A DNA stretch of 64,000 nt. Origin: CAIWHR01 sp963734085. GTDB lineage: Bacteria > Pseudomonadota > Gammaproteobacteria > Burkholderiales > Casimicrobiaceae. The stretch spans positions 558,001 to 622,000 of the forward strand of contig CAVTFT010000017.1 in NCBI GenBank assembly GCA_963734085.1, given 5' to 3'. Positions 16,112-24,769 of the stretch are shown piece by piece; the first letter of the stretch is position 1, and every line of letters begins with the position of its first letter. Position numbers and translations under genes: made by a program. The notes under the pieces are model-generated. The model made no database searches and had not been told where the DNA came from. It was given only the letters and a program-made list of their open reading frames with translations.

Positions 16112-16888
16112 ATGAGCTACGAGAACATCGTTGTCGAAACGCGCGGCCGCGTTGGCCTGATCCGCCTGAACCGTCCGCAGCGGATGAACGCGCTGAGCGA
16201 CGCGTTGGCGGCGGAGCTGTCGCAGGCGCTCGCCACCTTCGACGCCGATCCGGCCATCGGCGCGATCGTCATCACCGGCAACGACAAGGCATTCGCCGCC
16301 GGCGCCGACATCGGTGCGATGGCCGAATGGGATTACCAGAAGGTCTACGCCGACAACTACATCACGAAGGACTGGGAGGACGTCCGCAAGACGAGAAAGC
16401 CGGTGATCGCCGCAGTCACGGGCTATGCATTCGGCGGCGGCTGCGAGCTCGCGATGATGTGCGATCTCATCATCGCCGCCGACACGGCGAAGTTCGGCCA
16501 GCCCGAGATCACCATCGGGACGATGCCCGGGTTGGGCGGGACGCAACGCTTGCCGCGCGCAGTCGGTAAGGCGAAGGCGATGGACTGGTGCCTCACCGGC
16601 CGGATGATCGATGCCGCCGAAGCCGAGCGGAGCGGTCTCGTCGCGCGGGTCGTCGCCGCGGACAAGCTGGAAGAAGAGGCGTTGGCCGTCGCCGCGAAAA
16701 TCGCTTCGTTCTCACTTCCTGTCGTGATGAAGATCAAGGAAGCGATCAACCGCGCGTACGAATCCTCGCTCGCCGAGGGCCTGTTGTTCGAACGCCGCGA
16801 GTTCCACGCGACGTTCGGGCTCGACGATCAGAAGGAAGGCATGCGTGCGTTCGTCGAAAAGCGAAAGCCGGCGTTCAAGCATCGCTGA
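16112..16888 (+). CDS. Enoyl-CoA hydratase (crotonase family)
   Basis: Short-chain enoyl-CoA hydratase of 258 residues that adds water across the 2,3-double bond of an enoyl-CoA in beta-oxidation or related acyl-CoA catabolism. The oxyanion-hole segments AFAAGADIGAMAEW (about 65-78) and GYAFGGGCELAMMCD (about 106-120) and the second catalytic glutamate in FGQPEITIGTMPGLGG (about 130-145) are all intact. A ribosome site AGAAGGAAA precedes the ATG. It stands alone between the IS element and a toxin-antitoxin pair, and probably acquired its present promoter context through the IS insertion. Confidence 0.93.
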   Translation: MSYENIVVETRGRVGLIRLNRPQRMNALSDALAAELSQALATFDADPAIGAIVITGNDKAFAAGADIGAMAEWDYQKVYADNYITKDWEDVRKTRKPVIAAVTGYAFGGGCELAMMCDLIIAADTAKFGQPEITIGTMPGLGGTQRLPRAVGKAKAMDWCLTGRMIDAAEAERSGLVARVVAADKLEEEALAVAAKIASFSLPVVMKIKEAINRAYESSLAEGLLFERREFHATFGLDDQKEGMRAFVEKRKPAFKHR

Positions 16889-16919
16889 GCGATCGTTGGC
16901 GTCGACGCCGCGAGATCAA

Positions 16920-17522
16920 CTATTTCTTTGCAGACCCCCGCCCCTCGGCCGCAACGATACGACACGCCATATTGATCGACGTACGGATGCGGATCAAATT
17001 GCCGACGTATCCGGGCAGCGCCTCCTCGGCGCGGCGGCGCAGCGCTGCCGCATCGATCAGCCGCGCGCGCGCCAGCGCGCGTACGTCATCCTGATCCTGG
17101 TCGCTGAACCTGGCGAGCTTCGACACGGCGAGGTCGAGTGGCGTCAGCAGTTTGACCGACAGGCGACGAGGATCGACGCCTTCCAGCGCGATTGGGCGAG
17201 CGTCGTCGTAGGCGTCCTCGTGCAGCAGCGCGAAGCTGTCGTTGTATTGGGTATCGAAGTAGAGCAGGCGAGCGCGACCGTCTTCACCACGGTAGGCGAC
17301 CTGCAGGTCCGACGGATCGAGCAGTACCCGGGCCATCACCTTCGCGTCGATGTCTTTAGAGATACGCGCACCGGTGTAGAAGTGCAGGGCGGCGCCACCC
17401 GCCACACCGACCACGATCGGGACGCTCCGCCGCCCGGCACCCAGCGCCGCGTCGATGCGCGCCATGATCGTCGCGAAGGCCTTCAGGTAATGCGGGTCAG
17501 GTCGAAGCTCCGGCAGCGCCAT
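16920..17522 (-). CDS. Nucleotidyltransferase-like toxin candidate (DUF6036/AbiEii-like)
   Basis: Cytoplasmic 200-residue protein resembling the DUF6036/AbiEii-like nucleotidyltransferase group, based on GVAGGAALHFYTGARISKDID (the G-G-A-A-L and D-x-D region of a minimal nucleotidyltransferase, about residues 38-58) and KLLTPLDLAVSKLARFSDQDQ near 125. It lies 12 bases downstream of a gene with a Phd-like antitoxin start and on the same strand, so it fits the toxin position of a toxin-antitoxin pair. Known relatives transfer a nucleotide to tRNA or another target; the target here is unknown. Confidence 0.65.
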   Translation of the reverse strand: MALPELRPDPHYLKAFATIMARIDAALGAGRRSVPIVVGVAGGAALHFYTGARISKDIDAKVMARVLLDPSDLQVAYRGEDGRARLLYFDTQYNDSFALLHEDAYDDARPIALEGVDPRRLSVKLLTPLDLAVSKLARFSDQDQDDVRALARARLIDAAALRRRAEEALPGYVGNLIRIRTSINMACRIVAAEGRGSAKK

Positions 17523-17534
17523 GGCACTTCGCGG

Positions 17535-18005
17535 CTAGGCCGCCGACTTCAGCTCGCGCAAGCGCGCGTCGAGCAGCGCGAGAAAACGCTCGGCAAGAAC
17601 CGGCGTGGTTCTGAGCCAGACTCCAAAGCGCTGCGGGTCGCTCATTCCGGGATGGAGCCGCTCGGCCAGAGCGAGCATCCGCGTCCGGTTGAAGCGTTCG
17701 TGCGACGCGAGAATCACGCTGATGCCGGCGAGCAGGCGCGAGTCTCCGGCGCGCAGCCAACGGGACGGTCGGAAATCGCCGCGCGCTGCGAGATCCACGG
17801 CGCGTTCTTCTACCCGACGATCCCATTCTGGCCGCGTGCGATGCTTGGCTGCGAGGCGCTTCGGGCGTGCGGTAGCGGGTACGAGGTATGCGACGATGCG
17901 GCCGTGGCGCTCGATCGCCACGGGCGCCAGCGTGGCCCGGGCGAGCATCGCGCCAAGCCGGTTCTTCAGCACCGTAGCTTTCACGGTTTCCATCGAGCTG
18001 ATCAT
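17535..18005 (-). CDS. Phd/YefM-like antitoxin candidate with C-terminal extension
   Basis: A 156-residue protein whose first 45 residues follow the Phd/YefM antitoxin pattern: VKATVLKNRLGAMLARA followed by VAIERHGRIVAYLVPA. The remaining 110 residues are helical and unlike a standard Phd, with LLAGISVILASHERFNRTRM near residue 92; this may be the part that recognises the partner. Start: ATG 18005, or the internal ATG at 17993, which brings the sequence to METVKATV as in typical family members. It precedes the nucleotidyltransferase by 12 bases. Confidence 0.65.
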   Translation of the reverse strand: MISSMETVKATVLKNRLGAMLARATLAPVAIERHGRIVAYLVPATARPKRLAAKHRTRPEWDRRVEERAVDLAARGDFRPSRWLRAGDSRLLAGISVILASHERFNRTRMLALAERLHPGMSDPQRFGVWLRTTPVLAERFLALLDARLRELKSAA

Positions 18006-18007
18006 AT

Positions 18008-18018
18008 GCTATTTTAGC
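18008..18018. promoter_or_regulatory. Palindrome in the antitoxin promoter region
   Basis: GCTATTTTAGC is an inverted repeat (GCTA-TTT-TAGC). On the - strand it overlaps a TAAAAT box that lies 15 bases downstream of TTGATA, a promoter-like pair. It sits directly at the antitoxin start, the position of an autoregulatory operator in toxin-antitoxin operons. If this promoter is used, the first ATG would be leaderless. Confidence 0.4.
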
Positions 18019-18087
18019 TAATCAGGCAAGTTATCAACATCCCGCCCGGTCTGCGTGCTTACTGGGCGCTGATCGAAGGAGATTCCC

Positions 18088-18704
18088 ATGACCAAACCGC
18101 ATCTTCCGCCTCATGGTTTGCGTGCGCAGTCGCGCTCGTCGCCGCTGCCTGCGCGTCGACGTCGATCCGATCCGCGTGGTACGACACGGGCTACACGGGA
18201 GGCGCGTTCAGGAAGATCCTCGTCGTCGGGATCGGCAGCAATCTCACCGATACGCGCGTGTTCGAGGACATCTTCTCGCAGAAGCTCAAAGCGGCGGGCG
18301 TCGATGGCGTCCCCGGCTACCTGACGCTGCCGCAGGGTGCGCAGCCGGGCAATCCCGTGTGGAACGCGGCGGTCGAAGCGTCGGGTGCTGATGGTTTGCT
18401 CGCGGTTCGGTTGTTGCGAGTCGACACCAAGACGCAGGTGGTCACGACGATGGTGCCGGGTCCGATGATGTGGGGGCCGTACGGCGGCTGGTACGGGCCG
18501 GCAATGGTCGCGGTTCCGGAGGTGCAGCAGTACGACGTTGCGTCCGTCGAGACGAATCTCTGGGATGTCAGGACGCACCGCGTCGTCTGGTCGGCGACGA
18601 CCGATACATTCAATCCCGCGTCGGTGGCTCAGGAGGCGCCCGGTTTCGCCGATGTCATCATGGGCCAGCTCGCGGTGCGCGGGCTCATTCCGGGCAACAA
18701 GTAA
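18088..18704 (+). pseudogene. Lipoprotein gene with an apparent frameshift in its leader
   Basis: GAAGGAG precedes an ATG at 18088, but that frame loses sense after three codons. The frame that encodes the protein reads SASWFACAVALVAAACAS, a signal peptide with a lipobox-like end, then KILVVGIGSNLTDTRVFED and a 190-residue body ending GQLAVRGLIPGNK. One extra A in the AAA at 18093-18095 would join the two (MTKTASSASWFACAV...). The product would be a small outer-membrane or periplasmic lipoprotein of unknown function with a Gly/Pro/Met-rich loop VPGPMMWGPYGGWYGP. A sequence error is as likely as a true pseudogene. Confidence 0.7.
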
Positions 18705-18710
18705 CTCCGA

Positions 18711-18820
18711 CGTCATTCCCGCGGAGGCGGGAATCCAGTGTCGTTGAGGTACGCTCGAAAGACGCTGGGTCCCCGCCCCCGATTACAGTCCTCGGGGGCA
18801 GGCTCTGCGCGGGGACGACG
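18711..18820. repeat. Dispersed palindromic repeat, copy C
   Basis: Begins CGTCATTCCCGCGGAGGCGG, continues AATCCAGTGTCGTTGAG and AAGACGCTGGGTCCCCGC, and ends GCGGGGACGACG. It contains the extra hairpin CCCCGATTACAGTCCTCGGG, which the copy at 63205 carries in the opposite orientation at its other end. It fills the space between the lipoprotein stop and the convergent cardiolipin synthase stop. Confidence 0.85.
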
Positions 18821-18826
18821 ACTACG

Positions 18827-20272
18827 TTAGAGCAGCGGACTCAGCAGCCGCGCCAGGTTCCACGCCACCTGGCGCGCGAGCGGCGCGTGCGCCCACGCAG
18901 TGGCGTCGAGCCACTCGCCGTCGCGGAAATAGCGTTCCTGTTCCGCCTGGAGCAGCGCGCAGACGCGATCGTCGTAGGCGAGCAGCGTCACTTCCGCGTT
19001 CAGCACGAACGAGCGTATATCCATGTTCGACGACCCGATCCAGGCGACCTTGCCGTCGATCGTCGCGTGCTTCGCGTGCAGAAAGCGCTTGCCGTAGCGG
19101 CAGATCCGAACGCCGCTCGAGAGCAGCTCCGCGTAGTAGGACTTCTGCGCGAGGCAGACGAGGATCTGGTCGTCCTGCGCCGGCACGACCAGCCGCGCGT
19201 CGACGCCGCGCAGCACTGCGGTCGACAGCGCCTGCAGAAGCGCCGCGTCGGGGATGAAATAGGGTGTCGTGATGACGACGCGCTTCCTTGCCGCGTGGAT
19301 GAGCGCGACGATCAGCCGCTGCGTGTTCTCGTGCGGGAACGCCGGGCTCGACGGCAGCACCTGCGCCGCCATGTCGCCGGTGATCACGGGCTCGGGGATC
19401 GTCTCGGCATCGCCGATCAGCTCGCCGGTCTCGAGGAACCAGTCGGCGACGAAGACGGCCTGCAGCTCGAGCACGACGGGGCCGGTCACGCGCACCATCA
19501 GCTCTTCGTACGTGAGGCCGGGCTTGAACGTCGAATCGACGATGTTGAGGGAACCGGTCCAGCCGATGCGCCCGTCGAAGACCGCGATCTTGCGGTGATT
19601 GCGCAAGTCGAGGCGGGCGGTGTGGCGGCGAAGAAAGCCGACCGGCAGCGTCTCCGCCGCGGCGATGCCGGCAGCGGCGAATCGTGGCAGCATCTTGCGG
19701 AAAGTGGGCCGCGAGCCCATCGAATCCGCGAGGACCCGGCAGGCGACGCCGCGTTTGACGGCGCGCGCGAGCGCATCGACGACGCGCGCCGACACGGCAT
19801 CGTCGGCGAAGATGTAGAAGAGGAGATGCACGTTTCGTTGCGCCGCATCGATGTCGGCGACGAGACGATCGACGATTTCGTCGTACGCGGTGAGCACCTC
19901 GATCGCGTTGCCGCCGAGAATCGGCATGTCGCCGAGCGCTTCGGCGAGGCGCACGGCCGGCGCGAGCTCCGGACCGGGCTCGGGGTGGTAGATCGCCGGG
20001 CTCCGCGCAAGTCGCCGGTAAATCGGCTCGGCGTTCGCAATGAAGTCCTCGGAGCGCTCGCGGCGCAATGCGGGCAGGCGCGGTCGACCGATCAGCAGGT
20101 AAAGGGCGAGCCCGACCGTGGGTTCGAAGAAGATCAGCAGCAGCCAGCCTTTCGCTGCGTCGGGCGTGCGGCGAAACGGCACGACGATGAGCATGCCGAT
20201 GCGGACCGCCCATTCGGCGGCGATGAACGCCTTGAGCCAGACGTCGCGATCGGTCAGAAAGTCGAGGGCCAA
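18827..20272 (-). CDS. cls: Cardiolipin synthase (phospholipase D superfamily)
   Basis: Membrane enzyme of 481 residues that condenses phosphatidylglycerol molecules to cardiolipin. Two N-terminal hydrophobic helices (about residues 15-65) anchor it. Both catalytic HKD motifs are present: DLRNHRKIAVFDGRIGWTG in the first half and FLHAKHATIDGKVAWIGSSN in the second. Length and domain order match bacterial Cls. The stop lies just beyond the dispersed repeat copy C. Confidence 0.93.
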   Translation of the reverse strand: MALDFLTDRDVWLKAFIAAEWAVRIGMLIVVPFRRTPDAAKGWLLLIFFEPTVGLALYLLIGRPRLPALRRERSEDFIANAEPIYRRLARSPAIYHPEPGPELAPAVRLAEALGDMPILGGNAIEVLTAYDEIVDRLVADIDAAQRNVHLLFYIFADDAVSARVVDALARAVKRGVACRVLADSMGSRPTFRKMLPRFAAAGIAAAETLPVGFLRRHTARLDLRNHRKIAVFDGRIGWTGSLNIVDSTFKPGLTYEELMVRVTGPVVLELQAVFVADWFLETGELIGDAETIPEPVITGDMAAQVLPSSPAFPHENTQRLIVALIHAARKRVVITTPYFIPDAALLQALSTAVLRGVDARLVVPAQDDQILVCLAQKSYYAELLSSGVRICRYGKRFLHAKHATIDGKVAWIGSSNMDIRSFVLNAEVTLLAYDDRVCALLQAEQERYFRDGEWLDATAWAHAPLARQVAWNLARLLSPLL

Positions 20273-20303
20273 CGCCTTTTCCGTCCGCCGTCGGCTGCCG
20301 GCG

Positions 20304-20783
20304 TCACTGCCGCGTCGTGGTGAAGTGCATCGAGCCCGAATCGGCCTTGAGCGTGAGCACGAGATCGTTGCCGCTGAAGCGCTGGCCCGACACCGCGGCG
20401 AGGCTCTTCACGAATTCCGCGTCGCGGGAGCCCGGCGGACAGGCTGCCCGCGTCAGCACGAGCGGTCCGAGAGTCAACGCGCTGCCGGTGAGGATGTAAT
20501 CCGTCGCCCCGCGATTGCAGTCGGCGCGCACATTGACTTTTCCGCCCGGCTGAAATACGAGCGTGTAGCGTTCCGGATCATCGGGCGTGATCCGCGTGCC
20601 GTCGCTCATTTGCGTGCCCTGCCACGTCCACACCGTTTCGGTGAGCAACGAGTCGCCCGCCGCCGCCATGGCCGGTGGAGGCGCGTTGACATACCCGGGA
20701 AGCGAGGGCGGCTTGGTCTCGGCCGGCGCGCAGGCAACGAGGACGAACGCAGATGCCGCGATCAACAGAGAGAAAAGACGCAT
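20304..20783 (-). CDS. META-domain lipoprotein
   Basis: Small lipoprotein of 159 residues. The signal peptide ends in the lipobox LVAC at about residues 15-18. The mature part has the META-domain (HslJ-like) pattern, ending with TLGPLVLTRAACPPGSRDAE and FVKSLAAVSGQRFSGNDLVL. The start at 20783 is supported by GGAGG five bases upstream, in preference to the in-frame GTG/ATG 12 bases earlier. Upstream of, and on the same strand as, cls. Function in the cell envelope is unknown. Confidence 0.8.
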   Translation of the reverse strand: MRLFSLLIAASAFVLVACAPAETKPPSLPGYVNAPPPAMAAAGDSLLTETVWTWQGTQMSDGTRITPDDPERYTLVFQPGGKVNVRADCNRGATDYILTGSALTLGPLVLTRAACPPGSRDAEFVKSLAAVSGQRFSGNDLVLTLKADSGSMHFTTTRQ

Positions 20784-20917
20784 CGGGACCTCCATCGGAA
20801 CTCCTGTTGTCTAGGCGGTCATGGCATTTCAACGCTGCCGGAGCGCAGGCGCGATGATTCTAGCATCGGCGTGAATCTTGAAACGGATTTCACCTCCGCG
20901 TCGAGGCGGCGACAGGT

Positions 20918-22213
20918 ATGATCGCGCGTGCCGGAGCCATGAGCGGTTCATCGTCCGCTGCTCCGATTCGCCTGCTCGAACCTATGGCCCTCGACCCCGG
21001 ACGCATACTCGATCGCTGCGATGCGCTCGCGCGCTGCTCCGAACAGGTCGGCGGCCTGACGCGCGTTTTTCTCTCGCCGGAGCAGCGCGCGGCGAGCGAC
21101 CTCGTCAGCGCATGGATGCGCGAGGCGGGAATGGACGTGCGCATCGACGCCATCGGCAACGTCGTCGGGCGCTACGAGGGCGAGACTTCGGGGCGACCAT
21201 GCCTGATGCTGGGCTCGCATCTCGACACGGTGCGCGACGCGGGCAGGTACGACGGGATGCTCGGCGTGGTCACCGCCATCGAATGCGTCGGCGATCTCCA
21301 TGCCCGCGGCCGGCGGCTGCCGTTCGCGGTCGAAGTCATCGGCTTCGCGGACGAGGAGGGCGTGCGCTTCTCGGCGACGCTCTCGGGCAGCCGCGCGATC
21401 GCCGGCACGTTCGATCGCAGCATCCTCGATCGCACGGACGCCGCGGGATTGACGATGCGCGACGCGCTGGTCGCGTTCGGGCTCGATCCCGAGCGCATCG
21501 CCGAGGCCGCGCGCAAACCCACGGACGTTCTCGCCTACGCGGAGCTGCACATCGAGCAGGGCCCGGTGCTCGAAGCGCTCGGGCTGCCGGTCGGTGTGGT
21601 CACTGCGATCAATGGCGGCAACCGGTTTTGGGTCGACGTCGCAGGTTTCGCCGGCCATGCCGGGACCGTGCCGATGGGCTTGCGCCGCGACGCGCTCGCC
21701 GCCGCTGCCGAATGCGTACTCGCAGTGGAGCAGGTCGCGTCGCGCATCGCGGACGTTGTCGGCACCGTCGGCCGCATCGAAGCGCATCCCGGCGCCGTCA
21801 ACGTGATTCCCGGCAAGGTGCGGTTTTCGCTCGACGTGCGCGCCCCGCGCGACGACACGCGGCATGCCGCCGTAGCCGCCATGCGCGAGGAGTTCGACGC
21901 AATCGCCGCGCGCCGCGGCGTCGCGATCTCGCTTGCCCCGGTGTGGGATGCGCGCACGACGCCGTGCTCGCCCGAGCTGCGGCAGCAGCTCGCCGACGCG
22001 ATCCAGGCGGAGGGCCTCGCCGTTCATCACTTGCCGTCGGGAGCAGGTCATGACGGCATGGCGGTCTCGGCGATTGCGCCGATCGGTATGCTGTTCGTCC
22101 GTTGTGCAGGCGGCGTGAGCCACAATCCCGCCGAGGCCGTCACTGCTGCCGACGTCGGCATCGGGGCCCGCGTGCTCCTGCGCTTCATCGAGCACTTCGC
22201 GCCGTCGCGCTGA
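20918..22213 (+). CDS. Allantoate amidohydrolase / N-carbamoyl-amino-acid hydrolase (M20 family)
   Basis: Zinc-dependent amidohydrolase of up to 431 residues that removes a carbamoyl group from allantoate or an N-carbamoyl amino acid. Metal-ligand motifs are clear: LGSHLDTVRDAGRYDG (about 93-108), GFADEEGVRFSATLSGSRA (about 142-160), ELHIEQGPVLE (about 208-218) and PSGAGHDGMAVS near 375. Start is uncertain: ATG 20918, 20939 or 20984; the last would begin right before the conserved MALDPGRILDR. First of three same-strand genes with the M20 peptidase and an MFS carrier, which suggests import and stepwise hydrolysis of one amide substrate. Confidence 0.87.
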   Translation: MIARAGAMSGSSSAAPIRLLEPMALDPGRILDRCDALARCSEQVGGLTRVFLSPEQRAASDLVSAWMREAGMDVRIDAIGNVVGRYEGETSGRPCLMLGSHLDTVRDAGRYDGMLGVVTAIECVGDLHARGRRLPFAVEVIGFADEEGVRFSATLSGSRAIAGTFDRSILDRTDAAGLTMRDALVAFGLDPERIAEAARKPTDVLAYAELHIEQGPVLEALGLPVGVVTAINGGNRFWVDVAGFAGHAGTVPMGLRRDALAAAAECVLAVEQVASRIADVVGTVGRIEAHPGAVNVIPGKVRFSLDVRAPRDDTRHAAVAAMREEFDAIAARRGVAISLAPVWDARTTPCSPELRQQLADAIQAEGLAVHHLPSGAGHDGMAVSAIAPIGMLFVRCAGGVSHNPAEAVTAADVGIGARVLLRFIEHFAPSR

Positions 22214-22246
22214 CAACTCGCGCCGGCGCACAGAGCCCGTTTTCCG

Positions 22247-23501
22247 ATGTCCGAGCCGCACACCGCCATCCATGCGTTTCTCGCGGAGCACCGCGCGGAG
22301 GCCGAGCGGTTCCTCGCTGAAATCGTACGGCTCCCGTCCGACAATCCGCCGGGCGACTGCGTGCCGCATGCGCGCCGGACTGCGGAATTGCTGCGCGGCA
22401 ATGGGCTTCTCTGTCGAAGAGCACCCGGTGCCGGCGGATCTCGTGCGCGCAAACGGGATGACGAGCTGCACCAATCTCGTCGCCCGCGTGAAGTTCGGCA
22501 GTGGCCGCGGTCCGACGATCGCGCTCAATGCGCACGGGGACGCGGTTCCGCCCGGCACCGGCTGGACCGCCGATCCCTACGGCGCAGAAATTCGCGACGG
22601 AAGAATGTATGGCCGAGGCGTCGCGGTGTCGAAATCCGATTTCGCGACGTATGCGTTCGCGCTGCGCGCGCTCGAAGCTGCGGCTGCTCAGGGCGCGCAA
22701 CTCGACGGCGCGGTCGAGCTTCACTTCACGTACGACGAGGAAGTGGGCGGGGCGATCGGGCCGCCCTGGTTGCTGCGGCAAGGGATCACACGCCCGGATT
22801 TCGCGATTTCGGCGGGGTTCTCCTATGCGATCACGACGGCGCACAACGGCTGTCTTCACCTGGAGGTCGAAGTCATCGGCCGTTCGGGCCATGCGGCGGA
22901 GCCGGCGAAGGGCGTCGATGCGCTTGAAGCGGCAACGGCCATCCTGTCCGATCTCTATGCGCTGCGGCAACGCTACGCGAACGTCAAGTCGAACGTGCCG
23001 GGCGTCGATTCGCCGACACTCGTGGTCGGACTGATCGCCGGCGGGATCAACACCAACGTCGTGCCCGATTGCGTGAGCTTCCGGCTCGACCGCCGGATCA
23101 TCCCGGACGAGGATCCGGCCGAAGTCGAGGCGACGCTGGTCCGCGAAATCGAGCGCTCCGGCGCGAGGTGGCCGGGAATCACCGTGCGCGTGCGTCGAAT
23201 CCTGCTGGCGCAACCGCTGCTGCCGATTCCGGGCCACGACAAACTCGTCGCCGCGATCCGCCGTCATGGCGAGGCAATCATCGGCGAGACGCTGCCGGCG
23301 CTCGGCGTGCCGATCTACACCGATGCGCGCCATTACGCCGCTGCGGGCGTACCGACTGTTCTTTACGGCGCCGGGCCGCGCTCCCTCGACGAAGCGCGCG
23401 GGCATCGCGCCGACGAGAATCTCAAGCTCGACGACCTGCACAAGGCGACCGAGGTTGTCGCGCTCGCGCTCGCGGACCTCCTTGCTCCCAGGATCACGTG
23501 A
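22247..23501 (+). pseudogene. M20 family peptidase (ArgE/DapE-like), frameshifted
   Basis: Metal-dependent amidase/deacetylase of about 417 residues. The N-terminus MSEPHTAIHAFLAEH and FLAEIVRLPSDNPPGD is in one frame and breaks off after RRTAELLRG; the rest, from MGFSVEEHPVPADL to the end, continues in the next frame. One surplus base in CGCGGC at about 22395-22398 explains this (true reading AELLRAMGFSVEEH). The body is intact, with NAHGDAVPPG, DGRMYGRGVAVSKSD, HFTYDEEVGG and the late VPIYTDARHYAAAGVPT. Since everything but one base is conserved, the gene may be functional in the real genome. Overlaps the MFS gene start (TGATG). Confidence 0.85.
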
Positions 23502-24727
23502 TGGCGTCGATTGCGGGCGCCACGGGCGCACCGGAAACACCGATGCTGTGGCGGCGCGTGTGCGCGCTCGGCGTGGCGCAGATTGTCTCCTGGGGCACGC
23601 TGTTCTACACGATCGCGGTGCTCGGTGCGGCGATGCGCGCCGATCTCGGCGTGAGCGACGTCATGCTCTTCGGCAGCTTCACCGCCGGCCTCTTCGTCTC
23701 CGGTCTCGCCTCGCCTTTCGTCGGCCGCCAGATCGACCGGCACGGCGGCCGGCGGATGCTCGCCGGAGGATCGATCGTCGGCGCCGCCGCGTGTGCCGCG
23801 CTCGCTACGGCGCAGGGACCGCTCACGATGCTCGTTGGCTGGCTCCTTGCCGGCGTCGCGATGGCAGCGTGTCTCTATGATCCCGCGTTCGCGACGTTGC
23901 ACCAGATTGCGGGTGCGCAGTACAGGCGGACGGTGACGGCGCTGACGCTCTTCGGTGGCTTCGCGAGTACCGTGTTCTGGCCACTGTCGCAATATCTGCT
24001 CGACACCGTCGGCTGGCGCGCGACGTTCGCGATCTACGCGGGACTGCACCTCGTGCTGTGCCTGCCCGTGCACAGCGTCGCGGTGCCGGCGTCTGGGCCG
24101 CCGGCGCAGATCCCCGACGCTGCCGCACAAGCGACCTCGGTGCCGGGGGGCTTCGACGCGAACGCGCGCGGCGCCGTATTCGCCTGGCTTGCGACGGCGC
24201 TTGCGCTGGCATCGTTCCTGAGCACGGCGATCGCTGCGCATTTGATCGGCCTGCTGACAGCGACCGGCCTTTCCGCACGCGAAGCGGTACTCATCGGCTC
24301 GCTGATCGGGCCGATGCAAGTCGCCGGGCGCGTGATGGAGTTCGCATTCGGCCGTCATCTGCGGGCGCAGGCGGTGGGAACGCTCGCGTTCGCGCTGATG
24401 GCCGCATCGCTTGCGATCTTCACGCAGGTGCATGGCGTGTGGATCGTCGCGCTCGCCTTCGCGATTCCCTACGGCTGGAGCAATGGGGTGATGACGATCG
24501 CACGGGGCACGGTGCCCGCGGAGCTGTTCGGCACGAGCGGCTACGGCACGCTGCTGGGCCGCCTCGCGCTGCCGCAATTCATCCTGAAGGCGATCGCGCC
24601 GGTCGCGCTCACGTTGCTTTTTGCCGTCGATCCAGCGCGCACGCGCACACCTTATGCGCTGCTGCTGCTCGCACTGATGGCGCTCGTCGGCTATCGGGCG
24701 GCGGTGCGGTTGTCTGTGCAGCGATGA
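23501..24727 (+). CDS. Major facilitator superfamily transporter
   Basis: Inner-membrane carrier of 408 residues with twelve predicted helices. The MFS loop motif is seen as GRQIDRHGGRRML between helices 2 and 3, and the second half repeats the fold. Its ATG overlaps the stop of the M20 peptidase, so the three genes from 20918 form an operon; uptake of the amide substrate or export of the product is the likely job. Substrate cannot be read from the sequence. Confidence 0.88.
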   Translation: MASIAGATGAPETPMLWRRVCALGVAQIVSWGTLFYTIAVLGAAMRADLGVSDVMLFGSFTAGLFVSGLASPFVGRQIDRHGGRRMLAGGSIVGAAACAALATAQGPLTMLVGWLLAGVAMAACLYDPAFATLHQIAGAQYRRTVTALTLFGGFASTVFWPLSQYLLDTVGWRATFAIYAGLHLVLCLPVHSVAVPASGPPAQIPDAAAQATSVPGGFDANARGAVFAWLATALALASFLSTAIAAHLIGLLTATGLSAREAVLIGSLIGPMQVAGRVMEFAFGRHLRAQAVGTLAFALMAASLAIFTQVHGVWIVALAFAIPYGWSNGVMTIARGTVPAELFGTSGYGTLLGRLALPQFILKAIAPVALTLLFAVDPARTRTPYALLLLALMALVGYRAAVRLSVQR

Positions 24728-24769
24728 TCAGGCGCAGTTTGGCCCCTTCCGCGGCGGGGCGCACCGATC

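Noticed and set aside
18470..20323. 617-codon + strand frame opposite cardiolipin synthase
   Set aside because: Antisense shadow; the - strand has both HKD motifs.
24728..24769. Terminator between the MFS gene and the convergent gene
   Set aside because: GCCCC and GGGGC can pair around a 9-base loop, but there is no T-run and the stem is only five bases, so it was not listed as a feature.
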